Source: Deltaproteobacteria bacterium (GTDB lineage Bacteria > Desulfobacterota > Binatia > Binatales > Binataceae). From it: 62,894 nt of DNA. Numbering within the stretch: position 1 is the stretch's first letter; each line of letters begins with the position of its first letter. A program made the position numbers and the translations under genes. The DNA is taken from the NCBI GenBank assembly GCA_003135855.1, contig PNBD01000117.1, positions 82,721 through 145,614 of the forward strand. Reading direction: 5' to 3'. Shown here in pieces: positions 36,738 through 44,086 of the stretch. The notes beneath the pieces were generated by a model that searched no databases, was not told the origin of the DNA, and saw nothing but the letters and a program-made list of their open reading frames with translations.

Positions 36738-38753
36738 CTACTTGTGCAAACCGGTGTCCTGACGACGAACCGATTGAATACTGAAGCGCAGCGTTTCGGT
36801 GGTTGCGACCCGGTTCGTCAGCGTCAGGATTTTGGCTTGTTGCTTTAGATTATAGCCAGCACTAATCCAGCCGGGATCAAGCCGCGCCGCGGCCCCCCGT
36901 TGCCAGGACAATCTATAGCTTCCAGCCACCGTAATAAGCGATGCCCCCCGTTGGTGCAGTTGCACTTCCAAGGCCGGATCGAAATGAAAAAAGCGCTCCA
37001 CGACATGGGGCGCCGAGCAATGAATTGTGTCACTGCACGTGAGCTGTCCGTGCTCTGCGTCGAACTGCACCTCTCGTAAATGCTTTACCGGACCAGGAAG
37101 TCTGCGGTAACCAGTATGGCCAGCGACAGCAGTGGTTGCAACGGTGTCAAGCGAAACTTCGATATCGCAAGGAACCGCTTCGGCTGAAATCGACCACATT
37201 CCATTCATCCGGGCAATTTCCTCGCCATCAACCCGGATACCGTTGTGATAGGCGGTGCTGCGAAACAGGTTTCGTTGTTCCTTGTCGGCGGTATAAACGT
37301 AGCTGCCGGGGTCCACGATTATCGGACGGCCGTCGAGCGTCAGCTCGAAGCTCAGAAGGTCGTTATGCCCATGCCCGCCTCTACCGCGCAGGCCCACTTC
37401 GCCGACGTCAAAGTACAGGAAGTTTCCCTGGTCGCGCGCGATCACGACGCCGCCGTCCTGAAAGTAATGTCGTTCTCGCTGGTGTGTCTGCTCGGCGAGA
37501 AGCGACCAGGTGGCGACACCGTTCGCGCCGAGCAACCATGGTATTGACGCAGACATCGGCCTGCTCTTGAGTGCGGCGTCGTTGAAGAATCCGGCCGCGA
37601 CGCCGAGCAGGGGCGCGTGATCGCGGGGCTCGATCGGATCGAAGTTCAGCACTCGCGCATCGTCGTTGTCGCCAATGTTTGGCGCCAAGCCATCGGGCCT
37701 CCTGCACGCCGCGGTATAGCGGCAGGCGGCGTGAATCCGCTCCCGCAGACCCTGGTCAGTTTCGCGCCCGGATCGCTCCAGCGCGATCAAAGCGATCAGA
37801 AAAAGCTCAGTGACCAGACGCTGATAGCCGAGAGATTTTTCGATTTGTACGCCATCAGGCAGGAACTGCGATCGAGCTTCACGTGGCAGCTCTCCAATCG
37901 ACCAGCTGAGCCATTGCTTGGCTTCGCCGAATGCATCGTCAAGGGCAAGACCGCAGAGCAGGAGCGCGGTTATCTCAGCCGCGTAGTGGTTGCCGCGAAC
38001 GTCGGTGTATTCGACAGTACGCCATACGAACGCGCCGTGCTCGCTAATCAATTCCAGCAGCGGCTTGAGTGCATAGGGTTCCAGTCCTTCGATGGTGAGC
38101 AGAATGTCGAGCATGCAGGTAAGCACAATACCGCGCATCGCTGCTTCCATCGGGTACCAGTTCACACTATGCGCGAGGGGATTGCTTTGGTGCCAATCTC
38201 CGAGCACAGCGAATACTTGCTCGCGCCATCCGCCCTCCGGATCGAGCACGGCGTTTTGCAAGATGGGGATGATGAAAGCTAAACGGGACAGTTCCCACGT
38301 CAGCCGGACATCGTAAGGCAACGCTTTGTCGGCCGTATAGAAGTTGTAGGAACGAAAGTAATCATGCGGCCACTCGTGGTTCCAGCGCCAGTCCGCGTGC
38401 CATGGGAAGGCTCCGTCCCGCGCGACCTCTACGCCGAGCACTTTGAACTGGCGCAATGCGGCGCGGCGTCCGAAATCGAACAAAGCGTCCCTGTTCAGGT
38501 CGCCGCGTCGCGCGGCAGCGAGCAGCGCCCCGGGGCCGTCGGGCGCAATCAGGGCTGGACGCCCGTGTCTGGCGCGCGCGAACGCGGCCACGCGCTCGGG
38601 GTTCCACCAGCGGGAGATCGATTCTCGCATCCGCGACCATCCCTTGAGCCGATGCATCAGGACCAAGCGGGTTTCCTGCATCGCCCGGAACGATATGACT
38701 GCTGGCGGCTTGCTGAGACCGTGTGTAAGCTTTGTCCAGAATTCTCGCTGCAC
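36738..38753 (-). CDS. Heparinase II/III family (alginate-lyase-type) protein
   Basis: 671 residues. An N-terminal helical (alpha/alpha)-toroid starts near FPWHADWRWNHEWPHDYF with NHYAAEITALLLCGLAL. The C-terminal heparinase II/III domain carries GRGGHGHNDLLSFELTLDG, then VDPGSYVYT and FRSTAYHNGIRVDG, including the conserved His and Tyr region. Lyases of this family cleave uronic-acid polymers by beta-elimination. No signal peptide is visible (MQREFWTKLTHGLSKPPAVI), so it may act inside the cell, or its role may be non-catalytic. It is the first gene of the leftward operon. Confidence 0.8.
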   Translation of the reverse strand: MQREFWTKLTHGLSKPPAVISFRAMQETRLVLMHRLKGWSRMRESISRWWNPERVAAFARARHGRPALIAPDGPGALLAAARRGDLNRDALFDFGRRAALRQFKVLGVEVARDGAFPWHADWRWNHEWPHDYFRSYNFYTADKALPYDVRLTWELSRLAFIIPILQNAVLDPEGGWREQVFAVLGDWHQSNPLAHSVNWYPMEAAMRGIVLTCMLDILLTIEGLEPYALKPLLELISEHGAFVWRTVEYTDVRGNHYAAEITALLLCGLALDDAFGEAKQWLSWSIGELPREARSQFLPDGVQIEKSLGYQRLVTELFLIALIALERSGRETDQGLRERIHAACRYTAACRRPDGLAPNIGDNDDARVLNFDPIEPRDHAPLLGVAAGFFNDAALKSRPMSASIPWLLGANGVATWSLLAEQTHQRERHYFQDGGVVIARDQGNFLYFDVGEVGLRGRGGHGHNDLLSFELTLDGRPIIVDPGSYVYTADKEQRNLFRSTAYHNGIRVDGEEIARMNGMWSISAEAVPCDIEVSLDTVATTAVAGHTGYRRLPGPVKHLREVQFDAEHGQLTCSDTIHCSAPHVVERFFHFDPALEVQLHQRGASLITVAGSYRLSWQRGAAARLDPGWISAGYNLKQQAKILTLTNRVATTETLRFSIQSVRRQDTGLHK

Positions 38754-38827
38754 TATATTTTCGTCGGCGCTGATTCGGGTTATGGCGAACGGACCACGTC
38801 CGGCAAACCTTTACGTATCGTGGTCAC

Positions 38828-38985
38828 GCGCTTCCAAGTAGTCCGCTATTCAGGTGATTGTGCGTAGTAATATCCAAAATGTGCGCTGTGCGGAATAGTA
38901 GCCGTGGTTCATGTCGATGGCACGAGGACCGTCGATCCGCCATTGCTTGCTTCGATGCGAGGCATGATGATCATGAGCCCATAGC
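38828..38985 (+). repeat. Decayed copy of the asnB upstream region and 5' end
   Basis: This stretch repeats 40164-40307: both share GCGCTTCCAAG, then AGTAATATCCAAA before the start, then the first ~30 codons of asnB with scattered changes. The two copies flank the methyltransferase gene at 39108. The left copy breaks off near 38985. Confidence 0.7.
38889..38984 (+). pseudogene. asnB N-terminal fragment, dead
   Basis: From 38889 the frame reads CGIVAVVHVDGTRTVDPPLL then ASMRGMMIMSP and a stop. The intact asnB reads CGIVGVLHFDGAKTVDPALL at its N-terminus. The start codon is lost (CTG precedes the TGC of the catalytic cysteine, with a small duplication around it) and the frame ends after 31 codons. 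The glutaminase nucleophile cysteine codon itself is still there. It is a remnant from duplication. Confidence 0.7.
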
Positions 38986-39107
38986 GCCTTCGTCGGCGGT
39001 GGGTCAGTTTGAATGATAGGCTGGACGCGGTAGAGCATGCGAACGACCACCCTCTTTCGTGATCCTCAAGTTTGCGCTTCGGCAGTCCCGCGGAGGTGAG
39101 ACAATCG

Positions 39108-40115
39108 ATGTCGATCGTCAATCATATTTTTGGCAAGGGCGAACTTTCATGCGCTCTTGCGAAAATGTTCTTGCGCATTGTCCCCAGGCATCCAAACCCG
39201 GACGATGAGGCGGATTCTTCTTTTTTTGCGCCGATGCATCTCGATAAGTTGCCGCGAAGTCAAATCGAAGAAGCCATGCATCGCGCGGCACATGGGCGCT
39301 ATCTTGTCGAGCGATCAGACCGCTTTCTGGAACTTTTTTTCGGTCCTTCTGTCAAAGAGTTTCTGCACGAAAAGCGCGTCCTTGACTTCGGCTGCTATTT
39401 CGGCGGCACGGCCGTAGCTTGGGAGGAAATGTACGGAACGCGAAAGATGTGCGGTTTTGACGTTGACTCAATCTACATTGAAGGAGCCAATGCCTATGCC
39501 AAGCGCGTCGGCTCCACGGCCGAGTTCAGGCAGGGGTACGGTGAAGAAGCGCCATTTCCCGATGAGGCGTTCGACACGATCGTTGCCATTGACGTTCTCG
39601 AACATGTTCACGATGTAGAGAAATGCCTTGAGGAATGCTGGCGGATGCTCGTTCCCAATGGCCATCTGATAGCGGTTTTCCCGACGTACTACCATCCATA
39701 TGCTCATCATCTAAAGATATCGTACGCCCCGTTGGCGCATTGGTTTTTTTCGGACGAGACCTTGCGCAAGGCGCAAAATGAAATTTACGCCGACAGCGGC
39801 TCCCAATATGCGCATTTCCACACGGAAGCTCAGCCCTATTATCGCCTTCCGGGATTGAACGGCATTACCGCGCGCCGCGCTTGGCGGCTCATCAGGCGCC
39901 AGAAATGGGAAATAGTACGCAATGTGCGATGGGGCCTGCCTCGGGTTGGTCGGCGGGCACGCACGCCCCTGCTTGCGCGGGTAAGTCAGATCAATTCGGT
40001 TCTTGGGAGAGTGCCCGGACTCGACGAAATCTTTTTGGATCGCGTTTCAGTGATACTGCGCAAATCTGAGAGCGTGCAGAATGGCCACGCGGGCGGACCT
40101 ACGGCGAAACGCTAA
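39108..40115 (+). CDS. Class I SAM-dependent methyltransferase
   Basis: 335 residues from the ATG at 39108, well placed after GGAGGTGA. Motif I is VLDFGCYFGGTAVAWEEMYG, followed by CGFDVDSIYIEGANAY, and the DTIVAIDVLEHVHDVE and LVPNGHLIAVFPTYYHP motifs of Methyltransf_11-type enzymes. The C-terminal ~90 residues are basic. It lies between the dead and intact asnB copies and is probably co-transcribed with asnB (94-nt gap). Inferred role: methylation of the locus glycan. Confidence 0.75.
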   Translation: MSIVNHIFGKGELSCALAKMFLRIVPRHPNPDDEADSSFFAPMHLDKLPRSQIEEAMHRAAHGRYLVERSDRFLELFFGPSVKEFLHEKRVLDFGCYFGGTAVAWEEMYGTRKMCGFDVDSIYIEGANAYAKRVGSTAEFRQGYGEEAPFPDEAFDTIVAIDVLEHVHDVEKCLEECWRMLVPNGHLIAVFPTYYHPYAHHLKISYAPLAHWFFSDETLRKAQNEIYADSGSQYAHFHTEAQPYYRLPGLNGITARRAWRLIRRQKWEIVRNVRWGLPRVGRRARTPLLARVSQINSVLGRVPGLDEIFLDRVSVILRKSESVQNGHAGGPTAKR

Positions 40116-40163
40116 CCCGAAGGCTAGACATTGATCTTACGCCTGTATGCCGTTGGAGAGTGC

Positions 40164-40307
40164 GCGCTTCCAAGCAGACTCGTGTGATCGTCCGGAGTAA
40201 TATCCAAATATGTGCGGAATAGTAGGTGTGCTTCACTTCGATGGCGCAAAGACCGTCGATCCGGCGTTGCTCGCTTCGATGCGGGACACGATGATTCATC
40301 GCGGGCC
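40164..40307 (+). repeat. Right copy of the asnB-start repeat (intact)
   Basis: Matches 38828-38985 over about 145 bp, spanning the probable promoter or leader and codons 1-32 of the functional asnB. The matched upstream part means the regulatory sequence was copied too. Confidence 0.7.
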
Positions 40308-42234
40308 GGACGGTAAGGGCTCCTGGATTTCACCGGACCGACGGGTAGGGCTGGGTCATCGCCGATTGTCGATAGTCGACTTGAGCGCCGGCGCCGCGCA
40401 GCCGATGAGCAACGAGGACGGCGATGTTTGGGTCACCTTCAACGGCGAGATCTACAACCATCTGAAGTTGCGCGCGGAGCTGATTGCGGCCGGACACAAG
40501 TTCCGCACCGCTGGTTCGGACACCGAGGTGCTGGTCCATGGCTACGAGCAATGGGGCCTCGATGGGCTGTTGGCAAGGATCAGCGGAGACTACGCTTTTG
40601 CCATCTGGGATGGGCGGCGCCGCGTATTATCGCTGGCGCGAGATCGGATCGGGGTCAAGCCGTTGTATTTTTCGCTGCAACCCGGGACGGCGCTGTTCGC
40701 CTCGGAAATCAAAGCCATCCTCGCGCATCCGTCCGTAAGGAGGGACATCGACCCGGTTGCGATGTATCACTACCTAACCTTCATGACGACTCCTGCGCCG
40801 TTGACGATGTTCGCAGGCGTCTACAAGTTGCCGGCCGGATGGTGCATGGAGGTGGACGCTCGCGGCAAAGTAAGCGCCCATCGCTACTGGGATGCGCTGC
40901 CCGGCCAGGGGATCAAGCCGGACGAGACTAAGGGGCTTTCGGACGGCGCGCTTGAGCGCTTTTACGTCGACGGAATCCGCCAGCGCCTATCGGAGTCTGT
41001 CAATGACCGGATGATGTCGGACGTCCCGTATGGCGTATTTCTGTCCGGAGGGGTCGATTCTTCAACCAACGTGGCGCTGATGGCTGAGCTGACTGATCGG
41101 CCAATCGAAACCTTCACGGTCGGCTTCAAGGACTTTCCTGCGCTCAACGAGCTCGATCACGCGCGGCTCGTAGCCGACAAATTCAAGACTAATCATCACG
41201 AGGTGCTAATCGACGAGAAGGACATGATGGGCTACCTCGAACGACTGGTCCACCATCAGGACGAACCGCTCGCCGACTGGGTGTGCATCCCTCTCTATTT
41301 CGTTTCCAAACTTGCCAAGGATTCAGGCGTGACCGTAATCAACGTCGGCGAAGGAGCGGATGAAATCTTCAGTGGCTACACCAAATACTTGACCTATCTG
41401 GATCTATACAGGCGTTACTGGCGGCCATTCTGTACTTACGCGCCGCCTCTCGCGCAGCACACGATCAACTCTGCGATGCGGACGCTGGCACGGCTCTATC
41501 CCAACGTAGAGCGGGAAGCCGACGTGGTCGAACGCGCGGTGCGCAAGCGAGAGATGTTTTGGGGAGGTGCGATAACGTTTTGGGACACGATGAAACGCCA
41601 GCTCGTGATCGACGGCAGCATCCATAGCGCTGGCGTGCCCGACGAATTAATTGCCACCGGGATGTTGCCGAGCAGCTACTTGGAGCCGGACAGTTACAAC
41701 GTAGTACGCTCTTTCGGCGAACGATTTGACCGCGAGTCTCCCACGCGCGACGTACTGAACCGCATGATCTATAGCGAGCTGAAACAGAGACTCAGCGAGT
41801 TGCTGCTGATGCGGGTCGACAAGATTACGATGTCCACCTCGCTGGAGGCACGTGTGCCATACCTCGCACATAAGCTGGTCGAATTTGCGATGGACATTCC
41901 GATGGAGTGGAAGACGCGCAACCATACTGCCAAGTACCTACTCAAGAAAGCCGTGGAGGGTTTGATCCCCGACCAGCTTATTTACCGCAAGAAGATGGGC
42001 TTCGCCGCGCCGATGAGCCAATGGCTCCGGGGCAAGTTCGGAGCCGAGGCTAAGCAGACGTTGTTGTCATCACCATTGATGCATCGCGGCTTTTTTAATC
42101 GTCCGTACATCGACGGTTTGTTTTACGATCACGCCAACGGGCGTCGGGACAATGGATTTCTGATCTGGACGCTGTTCAACTTAAGTTCCTGGTACGATTA
42201 CTGGATTGAAGGCCGATTAGCAGACGCAGCGTGA
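40210..42234 (+). CDS. asnB: Asparagine synthetase B-type glutamine amidotransferase
   Basis: 674 residues. The N-terminal class II glutaminase starts directly with the nucleophile (MCGIVGVLHFDG), with RGPDGKGSW and FNGEIYNHLKLR. The synthetase domain carries the ATP PP-loop SGGVDSS (residues 279-285) and EGADEIFSGYTKY, and MGFAAPMSQWLRG. It uses glutamine nitrogen to amidate a carboxylate with ATP. Within polysaccharide loci, AsnB relatives are thought to convert uronic acids to uronamides, which fits the WbpA-like dehydrogenase here. True asparagine synthesis cannot be excluded. It is longer than E. coli AsnB (554). Confidence 0.85.
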   Translation: MCGIVGVLHFDGAKTVDPALLASMRDTMIHRGPDGKGSWISPDRRVGLGHRRLSIVDLSAGAAQPMSNEDGDVWVTFNGEIYNHLKLRAELIAAGHKFRTAGSDTEVLVHGYEQWGLDGLLARISGDYAFAIWDGRRRVLSLARDRIGVKPLYFSLQPGTALFASEIKAILAHPSVRRDIDPVAMYHYLTFMTTPAPLTMFAGVYKLPAGWCMEVDARGKVSAHRYWDALPGQGIKPDETKGLSDGALERFYVDGIRQRLSESVNDRMMSDVPYGVFLSGGVDSSTNVALMAELTDRPIETFTVGFKDFPALNELDHARLVADKFKTNHHEVLIDEKDMMGYLERLVHHQDEPLADWVCIPLYFVSKLAKDSGVTVINVGEGADEIFSGYTKYLTYLDLYRRYWRPFCTYAPPLAQHTINSAMRTLARLYPNVEREADVVERAVRKREMFWGGAITFWDTMKRQLVIDGSIHSAGVPDELIATGMLPSSYLEPDSYNVVRSFGERFDRESPTRDVLNRMIYSELKQRLSELLLMRVDKITMSTSLEARVPYLAHKLVEFAMDIPMEWKTRNHTAKYLLKKAVEGLIPDQLIYRKKMGFAAPMSQWLRGKFGAEAKQTLLSSPLMHRGFFNRPYIDGLFYDHANGRRDNGFLIWTLFNLSSWYDYWIEGRLADAA

Positions 42235-42348
42235 GCCACAGCGTCCGGTCGGGACTGAATCGGTGTCTATCCGGTGGGTCGTCCCGTGCCTTTGCGAAAC
42301 GAAGCTCCAGCTGCCCTGGCGATCAGCGAAAGCGTGAGTTCGTGAGCT

Positions 42349-43167
42349 TCATGGTTTGTTGACGCCGTCGACGAGTTGCTTTCGGGCGGTGAAGAGCCAA
42401 CCTGAAACCATCCAATAAGGCAATCGGTCCGCCAGACGAGCGTCTATTTCGGCAACCGAGGAAGGGCAAAGACGGTCTAGAATGGGCGACGCCAGAACGG
42501 TCCAGTTTTGGAAGTCCTCGATGCGGAAGCCGGTAGATACGAAGAGCTTGGAGAGAGTTGACTTGGTGAAAAATTGGAGGTGTCCGCTGTCCCGGTTGTA
42601 AGGCTTACGCTCCTGATGAAAAATCTTGCGCTTTATGCGGCCCAAATGCGGGAGCATCCGATCCAGGCCGGTAGCGCGATACATTGACTTCTCGATTTCA
42701 AACCAGCCTTTGCCATTTGGTACGGACCCCACGAGTATTCCGTCATCTTCCAATCTCTCGCGATGATCGACGAGCAACTCTTCGGGGTGAGCCAGATGCT
42801 CCAATACATCGGCGTATACGATCACATCGAAGCGCTCATTTCCAGGAACTTCGTGCGAGAACGAAGCGGCAGGTGATCTGATCATACTGCGCGCGCGATC
42901 GAGTGAAGGTGGGTGAACGTCGACGCCGTAGTACTGAACTCCGTTGCCGACGATGTATTGGCAGACGGCCTCTCCATTGCCACAACCGAAGTCCAGGACT
43001 TTGATGGTCGATCGCTTCGTGACACTTCTTATACGTTCGAGGTGATCGCGAAGAAACCGCAACTTCTTCGTGCGCCCGAACAAATTTTCAGGAGGCAACA
43101 TCCGGCCAAAAGGCGCCACAGGGACCGCGGCCTCCCTTCGCGTAGTGCTACTCTGTGTCACAGTCAC
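42349..43167 (-). CDS. Class I SAM-dependent methyltransferase (Methyltransf_23-like)
   Basis: 272 residues. The GTG start overlaps the stop of the upstream methyltransferase (GTGA), so translation is coupled. Motif I is VLDFGCGNGEAVCQYIVG; YYGVDVHPPSLDRAR, YADVLEHLAHPEELL and GSVPNGKGWFEIEKS follow. The C-terminal HLQFFTKSTLSKLFVSTGF is typical of glycan or lipid methylases. It converges with asnB across 114 nt, where I see only a weak GGGAC/GTCCC pair. Confidence 0.75.
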   Translation of the reverse strand: MTVTQSSTTRREAAVPVAPFGRMLPPENLFGRTKKLRFLRDHLERIRSVTKRSTIKVLDFGCGNGEAVCQYIVGNGVQYYGVDVHPPSLDRARSMIRSPAASFSHEVPGNERFDVIVYADVLEHLAHPEELLVDHRERLEDDGILVGSVPNGKGWFEIEKSMYRATGLDRMLPHLGRIKRKIFHQERKPYNRDSGHLQFFTKSTLSKLFVSTGFRIEDFQNWTVLASPILDRLCPSSVAEIDARLADRLPYWMVSGWLFTARKQLVDGVNKP

Positions 43168-43994
43168 TTAGTCGCAGAGGCGATGACGTACCAGCCGACA
43201 CGACGGTCAAGCCATTGTTCCAGTGACTCCGGGAAGAAACGCCGGATCGGTGCGTAGTTACCCACCGCGGAATGTGCCAACCTGAGTTCGACTTTGGGGA
43301 AATCTTTGAGAAGCCGGATGACTTGCCGCTTGGAATAAGTTTTGACCATCGGTTTGATGGTTAGTCCGTCCGCGCCTCCTTCCATGCTGGCCATTAACCC
43401 GCTGTATCCCAACTTGAACAGGCGCCCCTCGCCGATTCCATATCGGAGAATCATGTATAGGTGAGGAAGGCTCCAGGTGTGATAGAGGGCAAGAACGAAC
43501 TTCCCGCCCGGCTTTAGCACCCGGTGTGCCTCGGAAATGCACTGCTCGATATCGGGAGTGTGATGTAGCACACCGTGCGAGTAGACCATATCGAAGTAGT
43601 TGGATGGGAAGTCGATCTTGGCCGCATCGCAAAGTTTTATTGTGCAATTTCTGCCGTGAAGCTCGAAATTCAGTTTGGCGAGACGGTGGTGCTCCTGGGT
43701 GATATCGATCCCGTACACCTCGGCGCCGTTGTCGGCAAAGGTCAAAAGATCGGTTCCCATGCCATGGCCGATCTCTAGAAGCTTCTTGCCGCGTGCCGCG
43801 CCAAAGTCAATCGTCCGTGGCATCCAGCGGTCCGTTACCTCGTAACGATGACGGCGCACTTCATCGAAGAAGGCGAGCGAGCCATATTCGTGTTCCTTCA
43901 GATAGTCGCCGGTGCCGCACGGGGTCTTGTTCCACAGTTTCTGTGCTTGCACTTTTTCCTGCTGCATTCGATTTACTCGTGAACACTCCAGCAT
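43164..43994 (-). CDS. Class I SAM-dependent methyltransferase (Methyltransf_11-like)
   Basis: 276 residues (or 267 from the ATG at 43967). The N-terminus QKLWNKTPCGTGDYLKEHEYG is typical of a methylase group found in sugar and O-antigen loci. Motif I KLLEIGHGMGTDLLTFADNG, VYGIDITQEH, FDMVYSHGVLHHTPDIEQ and VLKPGGKFVLALYH complete the fold. Coupled to the methyltransferase downstream by a 4-nt overlap. Confidence 0.8.
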   Translation of the reverse strand: MLECSRVNRMQQEKVQAQKLWNKTPCGTGDYLKEHEYGSLAFFDEVRRHRYEVTDRWMPRTIDFGAARGKKLLEIGHGMGTDLLTFADNGAEVYGIDITQEHHRLAKLNFELHGRNCTIKLCDAAKIDFPSNYFDMVYSHGVLHHTPDIEQCISEAHRVLKPGGKFVLALYHTWSLPHLYMILRYGIGEGRLFKLGYSGLMASMEGGADGLTIKPMVKTYSKRQVIRLLKDFPKVELRLAHSAVGNYAPIRRFFPESLEQWLDRRVGWYVIASATK

Positions 43995-44086
43995 TCGCTA
44001 GTAGCTATGTCCGCTATTTTCTCGATTTGAGTAGCTGTGATGATAACGCGCGCGGAAGGAGAGTCTGCCGCCCCTGAGGGCGCATG

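Noticed and set aside
42250-42286. Bidirectional terminator between asnB and the methyltransferase
   Set aside because: CGGGAC and GTCCCG are separated by 25 nt with no T-run, too weak to call.
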